Source: Flavobacterium collinsii (GTDB taxonomy: Bacteria > Bacteroidota > Bacteroidia > Flavobacteriales > Flavobacteriaceae). Taken from it: 64,000 bases of DNA. The notes under the pieces are model-generated. The model made no database searches, was not told where the DNA came from, and saw only the letters and a program-made list of their open reading frames with translations. Position 1 is the first letter of the stretch. Each line of letters starts with the position of its first letter. Position numbers and translations under genes: made by a program. Below, one piece after another: positions 54,801 to 63,572 of the stretch. The stretch is from the NCBI RefSeq assembly GCF_902804485.1, contig NZ_CADCST010000067.1:62001-126000 (forward strand), in the 5' to 3' direction.

Positions 54801-56235
54801 TCCATTCATATGAAACAGCATTAGTCACGCTGGCAACACTATAAATCTGATTATTAACGGATGTACATTGTGTTGCTGCTCCCGTAATTAGTCCTGGTTG
54901 TGCCGGTTGACTCGGGCTTGTAACAAAGGTAACCTCATTACTTTCATTAAATACACAATTCACACCCGAGGCATTAGTCGCATTAATTGTCGCAATTCGC
55001 TTGTATTTTGTTATTATATTAGTTCCCGTTGCATTAGTAATTGCGGGAGGGTCATAGGTTCTTGAATTACCGTTAGAAGGAACATTCGCATAACTTGCTC
55101 CATTAGTTGAAACCATCCATTGATAATTAATATATGGATTTTCTATTTCTGTCCCAGAATCATTATACTTGAAAGAACCCTCAATTACCGCCGGATTTCC
55201 GCCTGAACAAAAATTAGTTGTTGCCGGAGCTGTTATTGTATTGGCATTTGGATCAAAAGGTATTGTTTGGAAACTTAACTGATTATTACCCGTATTTTCA
55301 TAATAATCTAAAACAAGTTTTGAATTCACCTCAAGATTAACTAAAATATAATCATAATTTGTAGGCGTTTGCTGTACCCATCGATCAAAAACTCTATTGT
55401 CGTCTATATACAAACGAACACCATCATCACCCGTAACCTTTACAAAATAGCAACCAGGAGCTTTATTCCAAGTCATACGATAACGTACTGCAAAATTATG
55501 TGTTTCAATGCTTCCTCTGACATTACCTTCTGAATACACATCAAAACAATTCGTATCATTGTTTGCTCCAAAATTAAAATTTACCGGAATTACATCTGAA
55601 CCAACATCATAGTATCCCGCATAATTTGTTGCTGAATTCGTAATAAATGGATAGGTAGTTTCAGAAAGAGTCGCAGGTGAAGTGCCTCCGGGAGGAGGAG
55701 TACCTGTCCAATTATAAATATATCCTTTCCATGAACCTACTCCATAGCCCGTTTGAGAATCCATCGTACTGGTACTGGTGTTGGCTACCGTGTTTAATGT
55801 CATCGAAAGCGTAGTAGCCGTAGTGTTTCCTGTACTTGAACAATTGTTATTTCTTAACAGTAAAACTCTAATTTTACCAGAAAAAGTTGCTGTCCAGGTT
55901 ATGCTGGTACCATTTATCCAACTGTTTTGAGCTAAAACGCCATTCGTTAGTGCCGCATCGTCAAAAAGCCCTAAATATTCAGTATTCTGTCCTGTAGTTC
56001 CTCCACTCCAAATATCTGGCACTGAAAAGGTATAATTATATCCTTTAATCACATTAACAGCAACATACTCCTGTGCTCTTAGTGTCCCAACTGTAAGAGG
56101 ACTTGTTCCATCAATACAAAAAAACTGATCTGCTCCTCGCTGACTCGTTCCAAAACTTGGATAACCAGAACACTGTCCATAATTTATAAGGTAAGTAAAA
56201 AACAATACAAAACTTAATAGTAGTTTTCTATTCAT
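51877..56235 (-). CDS. Giant T9SS surface protein with PA14 and Ig-like domains
   Basis: In this 1452-residue protein, the signal peptide is 1-21. A PA14-like domain is at ~225-325 (GCYFVKVTGDDGVRLYIDDN, then RVFDRWVQQTPTNYDYI, then VLDYYENTGNNQLSF), a carbohydrate-binding fold. Several Ig/PKD-like repeats follow to ~950. The last ~480 residues are the shared C-terminal module (DYVYWSTPVSPQKLVDLSS, GKGYIIRAPSNYS, GNPYPSALSGERF, FWTHNTPAKPVASNQYTTDD, HRIWLNLISTTGAFKQLL) and a T9SS type A end. Surface adhesin or glycan-binding role is plausible. Confidence 0.87.
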   Translation of the reverse strand: MNRKLLLSFVLFFTYLINYGQCSGYPSFGTSQRGADQFFCIDGTSPLTVGTLRAQEYVAVNVIKGYNYTFSVPDIWSGGTTGQNTEYLGLFDDAALTNGVLAQNSWINGTSITWTATFSGKIRVLLLRNNNCSSTGNTTATTLSMTLNTVANTSTSTMDSQTGYGVGSWKGYIYNWTGTPPPGGTSPATLSETTYPFITNSATNYAGYYDVGSDVIPVNFNFGANNDTNCFDVYSEGNVRGSIETHNFAVRYRMTWNKAPGCYFVKVTGDDGVRLYIDDNRVFDRWVQQTPTNYDYILVNLEVNSKLVLDYYENTGNNQLSFQTIPFDPNANTITAPATTNFCSGGNPAVIEGSFKYNDSGTEIENPYINYQWMVSTNGASYANVPSNGNSRTYDPPAITNATGTNIITKYKRIATINATNASGVNCVFNESNEVTFVTSPSQPAQPGLITGAATQCTSVNNQIYSVASVTNAVSYEWTVPSGWNIVSGAGTNSITVNIESTGQSGSIVVRAWNGCGFGTTRTFGVTVNAGSIGGTVTGSSSSCSATNSTVLTLNGRTGSVIRWESSTDDFATVVNAISNTAGTYTATNVASTTSYRAVVQNGSCPIAYSSSAYVTINRVLTTDAAVCKGGSGSMMANPSTNLGLVIAGLWTNTNPLAARPNGTTSCSFPGGNNRYYVASSFQVTVSGTYTFEMNPDNTYDGMGYIVSGAFVPGSCSTGSFIGGDDDSGSDREPLMTVTLNAGTIYTLISTTYDGPITTGGFSWKITPPSGGKISTGVNWYKDATGGNAIATGASFNPVGVVGSGLIDTNTVGTTSYFAAFASNTSCRVQANFVINPLPATPAVGTVTQLTCTTSGSIALSGLPSGGTLTRSPGAVVVPYTGTAITDVNLGEGTYTYTVGNGTCTSLATAGIVINPLPVATYNNGWDTPTTAGKKLIFATNFTSTGDVTGCSCEVNSGANVIIAVGHTLNITNDVKVLSGGTMTFKNTASLVQKNNVTNTGDITYERTTPPILLKDYVYWSTPVSPQKLVDLSSLTPSTMYYGFDGTQWVRMNRNDNMVVGKGYIIRAPSNYSNSSKTAYPASFKGVPNNGNIETEMLASGKSYLIGNPYPSALSGERFVSEGIEGFIKTNENVINGTLYFWTHNTPAKPVASNQYTTDDYASFNLLGSTKANSGGDKPTGEIAAGQSFFLTTKAAGKILFTNAMRLGAVDNGQFFRPANTSRKSTIERHRIWLNLISTTGAFKQLLLGYAEGASNDYETLYDGLTLDGNQYLDFYTISDTKKLVIQGRALPFTDSDVVPLGYRTAVAGDFTISIDEADGKLEKQVIYVEDKTTGVIHDLTQSNYTFKTEVGNFTERLVLRYTGKTLGVGDFENVKDGILVSIKNKVIAIQSSQENIKEVTVYDVSGKILYNKKKVSNTELQIQNLPSSNQVLLVKVTLANDFTATRKIIFQ

Positions 56236-56524
56236 GGGGCTATGTGGTATTTATGATTAAATTTGTTTTTACAAACAAAACACAAAACGTACTGTATTAA
56301 AAAACACAGTTTATTTATGTTCTGTTTTTAAATAATAACGGCTAAAAACCTGTTTTACAAGGTCATAATAAACTGTTAATTTTTGCGTACAAAAATATTA
56401 TAATTCCCCACATATACAACATTTTAGCTGAAGACTTTTTTGAGAAAAACAAAAAAAATAGTTGTGTTTTTAACATTTAAATGACTATTTTTAGCAGCAA
56501 CCGTTAAAAAGAAAGAAAAAACAC
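56236..56524. other. Divergent spacer
   Basis: AT-rich promoter region between the PA14 protein gene (minus) and recX (plus). No gene, hairpin or clear consensus box was recognised. Confidence 0.4.
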
Positions 56525-56998
56525 ATGAATTCAATCTGCACTCCAAAAGAGGCCTTACTAAAACTAGAACACTATTGTGCCTATCAGGAACGTTGTCATG
56601 CCGAAGTAGTTTCTAAATTGTACAGCCTCAAAATGACGGCCGATGAAATTGATATGATTGTAGTTCAGCTGATTGAAACTAACTTTCTAAACGAAACACG
56701 ATTTGCCTGCAGCTTCGCCAGAGGCAAACACCGTATTAAACACTGGGGCAGAATCCGAATTACAAATGAACTAAAAGCAAAACAAATTTCTTCGACCAAC
56801 ATTACGCTTGCTTTAAAAGAAATTACAGCCGAAGAATACGAGACCACTTTTGACCAACTTTCTGAACGATGCTGGAATGGCATTACCGAAAAAAACACCT
56901 TAAAAAAACGAAAAAAATTCTGCGACTATATGCTTCGTCGTGGATACGAAAGTTTTCTTGTTTACGATAAAGTCACTTTACTTGAAAAAGAATTCTAG
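56525..56998 (+). CDS. recX: Regulatory protein RecX
   Basis: The 157-residue protein has the RecX three-helix repeats: ALLKLEHYCAYQERCHAEVV, then LIETNFLNETRFACSFARGK, then HRIKHWGRIRITNELKAKQI, then ITLALKEITAEEYETTFDQL. RecX binds RecA filaments and limits recombination. It is far from recA here and stands alone, between two giant T9SS genes. Confidence 0.9.
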   Translation: MNSICTPKEALLKLEHYCAYQERCHAEVVSKLYSLKMTADEIDMIVVQLIETNFLNETRFACSFARGKHRIKHWGRIRITNELKAKQISSTNITLALKEITAEEYETTFDQLSERCWNGITEKNTLKKRKKFCDYMLRRGYESFLVYDKVTLLEKEF

Positions 56999-57363
56999 TC
57001 TATAAAAATTCCAATCCTTACCTCATTCCTTCTGGGATTTTCTCGTCAAAATCACCACACTCACACATTCCATTTTCTTGCGAATTTTTTACTCATAAGA
57101 CGTTTTTTATACTTATAACTCTAAAAACCGGATCGTTTTGAGTGTTATTTTACGATTTTTCTTACACTATAAAAGTATTATTTATAAGAAATAACATAAA
57201 ACTACATTTTCAAACATGCATTTCGTCGACTATTTTAACGTTTTGTCGATTAAACAGTCATTACCAAAACCGCTTATTTACCGAACACGTAGATGTATCT
57301 ATCTTTGCCCGGGCAAAAATTTATCCTGTTCCGGCATAACAAATTGTATAGAATACACCTACT
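56999..57363. other. Upstream region of the fourth giant T9SS gene
   Basis: A 365-nt spacer. The frame at 57142-57339 shows no family features and is probably chance. A -7 box TATCTTTG lies at 57300-57307, overlapping a 14-bp palindrome listed separately. Confidence 0.45.
57304..57317. promoter_or_regulatory. Palindrome at the transcription start of the giant T9SS gene
   Basis: TTTGCCCGGGCAAA is a perfect 14-bp palindrome. Its first half shares TTTG with the -7 box (57300-57307), so a protein bound here would cover the promoter. The ATG is at 57364. Confidence 0.4.
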
Positions 57364-60300
57364 ATGAAGAAAACTTTACTTTTTAAAACACCTTCTTTTC
57401 CCTTTAATCTTTCGTCAAAAAATTTTAGTTCCAATAGAAAAATTAACTTTTTTTCAGCTATAAAAAATACCTTCGAATCTTCGAAACTTTACTTTAGAAT
57501 ACTGGTTACTTTCATCCTACTAATCAATGCCAGCAATTCGAATGCGCAATGTAACTCCGGCGCAACTGCTGGACCTATTCAAAGTAATACGGATAAATTA
57601 TGCGTAGGTGTTTCAGCTACTTTCTGGTCTACAGGATGGAAAGGAACCTGGTCCTCATCAAATTCCGCAATCTTAGAAGTTTCAACTGATAGTGACGGCC
57701 GTGCAATAGTCACTGCGAAAGCTCCCGGAACTGCCAGCGTAATCAATACTGTAACACAGTCAAATTGCAGTACTATCAAAACTGCTCAAAAACAAGTTAC
57801 TGTTTATGAAGCTTTAGGCGCTACTGGAGTGATTTCAGGTGCTAATCCTCAATGTTCCGGAAACACTGGACAAGTTTATTCCATTCCACCAGTAGCAAAT
57901 GCAACTAAATACGTTTGGAATGTACCACCCGGATGGACTATTACATCAGGAGCTAACACAAATTCCATTACTGTAACCGTAGGTAATAGCTCCGACAATA
58001 TCACAGTTGTCGTATCTAATGACTGTAAAACTAATAATGCGAAATACAAAAATGTCAACATTACAGATCAAAAAACACCTAGCCCCACTATTACAGCTAG
58101 TGGGACAACAACATTTTGTCAGGGAGGCAGTGTTACACTTACTTCAACTAAGCAAGATAAGTATCTGTGGTCAAATGGCGAAACAGGTCAAAGCATAAAC
58201 GTAACCACTTCTGGTACCTACACGGTAACAACAACAAAAGATGGATATAATTGCCCAAGCAATGCCTCAAACAGTATAGTTGTCAATGTACAAGCAGGAT
58301 TAACATTCACCAATCAACCGCAGGACTTAATTACCTGCGAAGGTCAGTCCGGAACCTTTAGCGTAACCGCATCTGCCTCGAATGCTACCTACCAATGGCA
58401 ATATTCTGCCAATGGCTCAACGAACTGGACCAATACCAATGGGGTTCAAGGTGTATCAGGTCATACTACGGCAACCTTAAATTTGACCAACCTTCCTTTG
58501 TCCTATAGTGACTACTATGTTCGTTGTGTCGCAAGAAGCCCAACCACTTGTCCTGCCAATACTAACACAAACTCAAATACTGCTAAACTAACGGTTAACC
58601 CATCATTAAAAATCACCTCACAGTCGACCGTTACTCAAACCAAATGCCTCAACGATGCCTTTACACCTTTAACGGTTACTGCTACAGCATCAGGAACCTT
58701 AAACTATCAATGGTTCAGTAATACTACTGCAACTACCACAAACGGAACGGCATTAGGAGCTTCAAATGGTGCCAGAACCAGTAGTTACACTCCACAATCC
58801 ACAACATCAGGAACATTATATTACTATGCGGTAGTAACATCAAGCTGCGGAACAGCAACCACTGCAATTTCAGAAGCTATTATTACCAAACAAGCAAATA
58901 TTGCCCCAACAGTAGGAACTATCAAACAACCTACCTGTACTATACCAAGCGGAAGTGTTGTTTTAGAAAATGTCCCTGCATCAGGAAGATTACTGGAGTC
59001 ACGAGGAACTGTATACAATTATACGACTTCCGGAACCACATACGAAATTTCAGGATTAGCTCCCGGAACTTATAAATTTGCCGTTGATGATAATTGTACA
59101 AAAGTATACTCCTCGGATGTTGTCATCCTACCTGGAAATGTATGGAATGGAACTGAATGGTCAGGCGGAACACCATCACTAAACGACCTGATTCATTTTA
59201 CGGGAAATTATATAGCAGAAACAGATCTTAACGGATGTTCCTGTACGATTGACAATGGAGCGACTGTAACAATAAAATCAGGAGTAACCCTGACTGTTAC
59301 AAACAGCATCGATGTTGACTCCGGATCTTTAGTATTTGAAAACAACTCAAGTTTAATACAAAAAACTAATGCTGTAAATACCGGAAATATTACTTACATC
59401 CGTACCAGTCCTCCCATATTCCAAAAAGATTATTTGTACTGGTCCACCCCGGTAACTCCGCAAAAATTAGTAGGTGTTTCACCTTCTACGCCTGCCAATT
59501 TTTATTATGGCAATGATGGCACACAATGGGTACGAACCAATAGAGAAAGCAATATGATTGTTGGAAAAGGCTACATTATTCGAGGACCATCGAATTACAC
59601 CAATACCAATAAACAAGAATTTACCGCAACTTTCAAAGGAATTCCAAACAATGGAGATCTGGAAGGAGAATCACTAACCGCTACGAAAGCTCACCTGATC
59701 GGAAATCCGTATCCGTCTGCCTTAAGTGCCGATCTGCTTTTAAAAGAGAATCCAATGTTAAACGGAACGCTCTATTTCTGGACGCACAACACTCCAGCAA
59801 AACCTGTAGCAAGTAATCAGTACAGTGCTGATGATTATGCTTCCTACAACCTTAGTGGAGGAGTTTCTGCAAAATCAGATAAACAGCACAATAATGATCC
59901 TGCAAAAGACAAAGGCACTAAACCGACGGGCAACATAGCAGCCGGGCAAGCCTTCTTTGTAACAACGAATGCTGCAGGAAAAGTCAAGTTTAATAATTCA
60001 ATGCGATTGGGCGGATCGAATAACGGTCAGTTTTTCAGACCCGGAAACACGTCAAAAGCAGCAGCTATAGAAAAACACCGCATTTGGCTAAACATGACCA
60101 ATGCAACGGGAGCTTTTAAACAATTGCTAGTAAGCTACATTGAAGGGGCAACCAATGACTTTGAAACTAATTACGATGGGTTAACTTTTGACGGCAATCA
60201 ATATTTGGATTTTTACACTACGGATCAAAAAAACAAATATGTAATTCAGGGACGTGCTCTGCCATTTACAGATACCGATCTAGTTCCATTAGGATACCGC

Positions 60301-60750
60301 ACAACAGTTGCAGGTGATTTTACTGTTGCAATTGACGAAGTAGACGGAAACATGAGCAATCAGGCCATTTACATTGAAGACAAAACTACAGGAACTGTCC
60401 ATAATTTAACGCAAAGCAATTATACTTTTAAAACCGAAGTCGGTACCTTTACCGAACGCTTGACACTGCGCTATAAACCAGGCAAAACTTTAGGTACAGG
60501 AGATTTTGAAAACATCGAGAATAGCATTCTTATTTCGACTGGAAATAAAACCATTCAAGTGTCTTCATCAAAAGAAAACATTAAACAAGTTGTTGTTTTT
60601 GATATTACTGGTAAACAATTATACAATAGAAACAAATTAAACAGTGCAGCTTTTCAAATTGAAAATTTACCATCTGTCAATCAGGTTTTACTGGTGAAGG
60701 TCACTTTAGCAAATGATTTTACCGTTACCCGAAAAGTATTGCTTCAGTAA
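57364..60750 (+). CDS. Giant T9SS surface protein with Ig-like domains
   Basis: This 1128-residue protein has an unusually long N-terminal region of ~62 residues before the signal cleavage site (hydrophobic core LYFRILVTFILLINASNSNA), longer than in the neighbours. Ig/PKD-like repeats fill ~70-600 (ISGANPQCSGNTGQVYSIPP, VTLTSTKQDKYLWSNGETGQ). The shared C-terminal module follows: GCSCTIDNGATVTIKSGVTL, DYLYWSTPVTPQKLVGVSPS, GKGYIIRGPSNYT, FWTHNTPAKPVASNQYSADD, GQAFFVTTNAAGKVKFNNSM, HRIWLNMTNATGAFKQLL; T9SS type A end. It is on the opposite strand from the other three copies. Confidence 0.87.
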   Translation: MKKTLLFKTPSFPFNLSSKNFSSNRKINFFSAIKNTFESSKLYFRILVTFILLINASNSNAQCNSGATAGPIQSNTDKLCVGVSATFWSTGWKGTWSSSNSAILEVSTDSDGRAIVTAKAPGTASVINTVTQSNCSTIKTAQKQVTVYEALGATGVISGANPQCSGNTGQVYSIPPVANATKYVWNVPPGWTITSGANTNSITVTVGNSSDNITVVVSNDCKTNNAKYKNVNITDQKTPSPTITASGTTTFCQGGSVTLTSTKQDKYLWSNGETGQSINVTTSGTYTVTTTKDGYNCPSNASNSIVVNVQAGLTFTNQPQDLITCEGQSGTFSVTASASNATYQWQYSANGSTNWTNTNGVQGVSGHTTATLNLTNLPLSYSDYYVRCVARSPTTCPANTNTNSNTAKLTVNPSLKITSQSTVTQTKCLNDAFTPLTVTATASGTLNYQWFSNTTATTTNGTALGASNGARTSSYTPQSTTSGTLYYYAVVTSSCGTATTAISEAIITKQANIAPTVGTIKQPTCTIPSGSVVLENVPASGRLLESRGTVYNYTTSGTTYEISGLAPGTYKFAVDDNCTKVYSSDVVILPGNVWNGTEWSGGTPSLNDLIHFTGNYIAETDLNGCSCTIDNGATVTIKSGVTLTVTNSIDVDSGSLVFENNSSLIQKTNAVNTGNITYIRTSPPIFQKDYLYWSTPVTPQKLVGVSPSTPANFYYGNDGTQWVRTNRESNMIVGKGYIIRGPSNYTNTNKQEFTATFKGIPNNGDLEGESLTATKAHLIGNPYPSALSADLLLKENPMLNGTLYFWTHNTPAKPVASNQYSADDYASYNLSGGVSAKSDKQHNNDPAKDKGTKPTGNIAAGQAFFVTTNAAGKVKFNNSMRLGGSNNGQFFRPGNTSKAAAIEKHRIWLNMTNATGAFKQLLVSYIEGATNDFETNYDGLTFDGNQYLDFYTTDQKNKYVIQGRALPFTDTDLVPLGYRTTVAGDFTVAIDEVDGNMSNQAIYIEDKTTGTVHNLTQSNYTFKTEVGTFTERLTLRYKPGKTLGTGDFENIENSILISTGNKTIQVSSSKENIKQVVVFDITGKQLYNRNKLNSAAFQIENLPSVNQVLLVKVTLANDFTVTRKVLLQ

Positions 60751-60771
60751 TCGTTAATTCGTTCTATAAAA

Positions 60772-60800
60772 AAATCCATTCTGTTTCTCAGAATGGATTT
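60772..60800. terminator. Terminator between the giant T9SS gene and the biotin operon
   Basis: AAATCCATTCTG (60772-60783) pairs with CAGAATGGATTT (60789-60800), with A and T runs, between convergent genes. The ATCCATTC core matches the terminator at 51816-51854. Confidence 0.82.
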
Positions 60801-60834
60801 CTTTATATCTCAACTTGGTATTCGAAAAATTAAA

Positions 60835-62001
60835 CTAGGGCTTTTCGATCAAAACGCTAACTGCATTTCCTCCAAAACCTACCGCATTAATCAATATTCT
60901 TTTAAGGGATTTAGTCTGTTTTTGTTCTTCTCCGAAAGGCACTCCAATAAAAGTATCGTGCTGAAACATCAAAAGTGCCAACTCTAAACTCAATATACCG
61001 GAAGCTCCAAAAGTATGTCCGATCTTCCATTTATTAGTAGTTAGCAAAGGCAGCTGAGAATCAAAGACCTTTTCGATAGCGCGCAATTCTGTTAAGTCTC
61101 CTTTGATTGTTCCCGGCGCGTGCATCACAATAGCATCAACGGTTTCGGGAGCGACATCTTTTAACGCCATTTTCATTGATTTCTGAAAACAGGTTGCTTC
61201 TGCAGAAATTGAGATATTATGTTCCAAGATTTCCGTTGCATAGCCAACTCCTGTAATATACGCCAATGCATTTTCTTTTTCTCCGGCTTCCAGACAACAA
61301 ACCGCTGCCCCTTCCCCTAAAATCATGGTGTTCTGCGTTTTCTCAAAGTCAAAAGCCAGATTAGGCCAGGATTCTAACTCCTGATCAATTCTGGAATATA
61401 TTTTAAGAGCTCTCATTTGAGCAATCGTAAAATCTGTCAATGGAGCTTCACTTCCACCCACCAAAAATTTATCCGCCATACCGGACTTCAACCATGCCAC
61501 TCCATTTAACAAAGCATGAAGCGCCGTTGAACAGGTTATAGAATGAGATATTTCCGGCCCCGTACTTTGCAGGTCATGAGCGATCCATGATGATATATTC
61601 CCCAGAGTTGTTGTTGGAGAAGCTAAAGTTTGTGCCTTTCCGGTATCAATATATTCTTTGTAATGTTTTTCGAATAGGTCTGTCGCTCCTCGGGACGACC
61701 CAATATTGATTCCAAAAGTATCTTCTGAATTCCATCCTGCTTGTCGAACCGCTACTCTTGAAGCTGCCAGAGCAAACAAAACCGAATCATCTAAAAATTT
61801 ATATTTCGGATCAGACTCCCTCACTTCCGCTACAATTTGTTTAGATTCGGCATCAAGAGCTGCAACAGATGTTTCCTGTTGATCTAAAAATTGTTTCGTA
61901 AAACAATGCTGACGATCAAGGTACTTTTTCCAAACTGAATCTGTCGTATTTCCTAAAGGTGAAATAGAAGAAAAAGCTGTTATGGAGATTTTTTTATTCA
62001 A
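60835..62001 (-). CDS. Beta-ketoacyl synthase (KAS I/II type) linked to biotin genes
   Basis: This 388-residue thiolase-fold protein starts with TTG. The catalytic set is complete: C157 in HSITCSTALHALL, H294 in IVMHAPGTIKGD and H329 in WKIGHTFGASGILS; GSSRGATDLFEKHYKEY and ILGEGAAVCCLE are also conserved positions. KAS enzymes extend acyl chains with malonyl-ACP. It is shorter than FabF (~410) and is found downstream of bioA and bioD on the same strand, so it may help make the pimeloyl precursor of biotin (inference). The gap from bioA is 199 nt. Confidence 0.88.
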   Translation of the reverse strand: MNKKISITAFSSISPLGNTTDSVWKKYLDRQHCFTKQFLDQQETSVAALDAESKQIVAEVRESDPKYKFLDDSVLFALAASRVAVRQAGWNSEDTFGINIGSSRGATDLFEKHYKEYIDTGKAQTLASPTTTLGNISSWIAHDLQSTGPEISHSITCSTALHALLNGVAWLKSGMADKFLVGGSEAPLTDFTIAQMRALKIYSRIDQELESWPNLAFDFEKTQNTMILGEGAAVCCLEAGEKENALAYITGVGYATEILEHNISISAEATCFQKSMKMALKDVAPETVDAIVMHAPGTIKGDLTELRAIEKVFDSQLPLLTTNKWKIGHTFGASGILSLELALLMFQHDTFIGVPFGEEQKQTKSLKRILINAVGFGGNAVSVLIEKP

Positions 62002-62200
62002 TGTTTGTAATTTATAACCCTAAGGTTGTTTTTCTAACTGTAAAAGCCACAAAATACTACTCTGGACTTTTATGTTAATCCTAAATTCACTCCTTTTCAC
62101 AAAAGTTCCCGCAACAATCCCTTTAATTTAGAGTACTTGCGCTGCTTCACATTTTAATTCGGAGTAAATCAGTTCAATCCGTGAAAATCTGTCGGCAAAT

Positions 62201-63472
62201 TTACACCATTTCGATAGCATCTTCAATTGTTTTGTAGACTTTTTGAAGCTGTTCGTCGCTCATTACATATGGAGGCAAAATATAAACAATGTTTCCTACG
62301 GGACGCAAAACAACTCCTTTGTCGATAAAGAAATTATAAAGTTTGGTACGCATAGAACCGTAATAACTTTCCTCAGATTCTGATTTAATTTCTACGGCAA
62401 AGATAACCCCCAGTGTTCTGGCAGTAATTACTTTCGAATGTTTCTCGATTTTCTTCTGAAAATCCAAATGGCTTTTATGAATTCTTTCAATATTAGCCTG
62501 CATTTCTTCCGTATGCAACAAATCAATACTTGCCAAAGCCGCAGCACAACCTGTAGGATTTGCTGTAAAAGTATGCCCGTGAAACAAAGCCTTATTGATG
62601 TCATCATCATAAAAAGCATCGAAAACTTCTTGTGTAAAAGTCGTAATCGCCATTGGGATCGTTCCTCCGGTTAATGCTTTTGATAAACAAATCATATCAG
62701 GAACTTCTGTCACATAATCCATTGCAAAGGTTTTCCCGGTTTTACCAAAACCTGTCATTACTTCATCAGCAATAGTAAGAACATTATGCTCTTTACAAAT
62801 CTGCATTAGTTTTGCCAAAGCTTCCGGTTCATACATAACCATCCCGGCAGCACCCTGTACCAAAGGTTCAAAGATAAATCCGGCACAATTATACTTTTGG
62901 ATTACATCTTTCAGCGCATCATAGCTTTCCTGCTCCTGCCCTTTTACCGGAACCGGAATTCGGACTACATCAATAAACATTCCCTGAAAAGCCTGTGTGT
63001 AAAAAGATATTCCACTTGCGGCCATTGCCGCGAAAGTATCCCCGTGAAAAGCATTTTCAAAAGCAATTATAGTTGTTCGCTTTTCATTTTTATTGAAAAA
63101 AAACTGCAACGCAACTTTGATTGCCACTTCTACTGCTGTAGAACCATTATCAGAAAAGAAAATCTTCTGTTGGTTTTTAGGTAAAATCTCAATTAGTTTT
63201 TCAGCCACTTTGATGGCTGGCTCGTGTGTGAAACCACCAAACAATACATGTTCTAATGTGGTTAACTGTTTGTAAATCGCATCGGCAATAAATCGATTAC
63301 TGTGTCCAAACGGATTTACCCACCACGAAGCAATCGCATCAATATATTCCTTACCATTCTCATCCCAAAGTAAAGCACCTTCACCTTTGGAAATTGCAAT
63401 GGGAGTTTGTGCTGTTTTATGCTGTGTATAAGGATGCCAAAGGTATTGGCTGTCTTTTTCTGTTAATGTCAT
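62201..63472 (-). CDS. bioA: Adenosylmethionine--8-amino-7-oxononanoate transaminase
   Basis: This 423-residue PLP enzyme, fold type I class III, makes 7,8-diaminononanoate in biotin synthesis. Motifs: LWHPYTQHKTAQTP at the N terminus, ASWWVNPFGHSNRF, FFSDNGSTAVEVAIKVALQF, NAFHGDTFAAMA, IADEVMTGFGKTGKTFA, and ICLSKALTGGTIPMA with the PLP Lys. Length and motif order are normal. bioD ends 100 nt upstream on the same strand, with a low-complexity spacer in between. Confidence 0.96.
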   Translation of the reverse strand: MTLTEKDSQYLWHPYTQHKTAQTPIAISKGEGALLWDENGKEYIDAIASWWVNPFGHSNRFIADAIYKQLTTLEHVLFGGFTHEPAIKVAEKLIEILPKNQQKIFFSDNGSTAVEVAIKVALQFFFNKNEKRTTIIAFENAFHGDTFAAMAASGISFYTQAFQGMFIDVVRIPVPVKGQEQESYDALKDVIQKYNCAGFIFEPLVQGAAGMVMYEPEALAKLMQICKEHNVLTIADEVMTGFGKTGKTFAMDYVTEVPDMICLSKALTGGTIPMAITTFTQEVFDAFYDDDINKALFHGHTFTANPTGCAAALASIDLLHTEEMQANIERIHKSHLDFQKKIEKHSKVITARTLGVIFAVEIKSESEESYYGSMRTKLYNFFIDKGVVLRPVGNIVYILPPYVMSDEQLQKVYKTIEDAIEMV

Positions 63473-63500
63473 CTTGTTTAGAATATGGATATTAGAGTAT

Positions 63501-63553
63501 AGAAAATAGACTAAACTCTACAATTTTGACAAAGATAAGAAAGTCTATTTTCT
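63501..63553. repeat. AGAAAATAGACT inverted repeat in the bioA-bioD spacer
   Basis: AGAAAATAGACT (63501-63512) pairs with AGTCTATTTTCT (63542-63553). The surrounding TATAGAAAATAGA words resemble the repeats at 16878-17134. It could attenuate transcription between bioD and bioA. Confidence 0.6.
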
Positions 63554-63572
63554 TTATTCTGCCTTCATTTCT

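Noticed and set aside
57142..57339. Open frame upstream of the fourth giant T9SS gene
   Set aside because: No family features; it covers the promoter and palindrome of the downstream gene.
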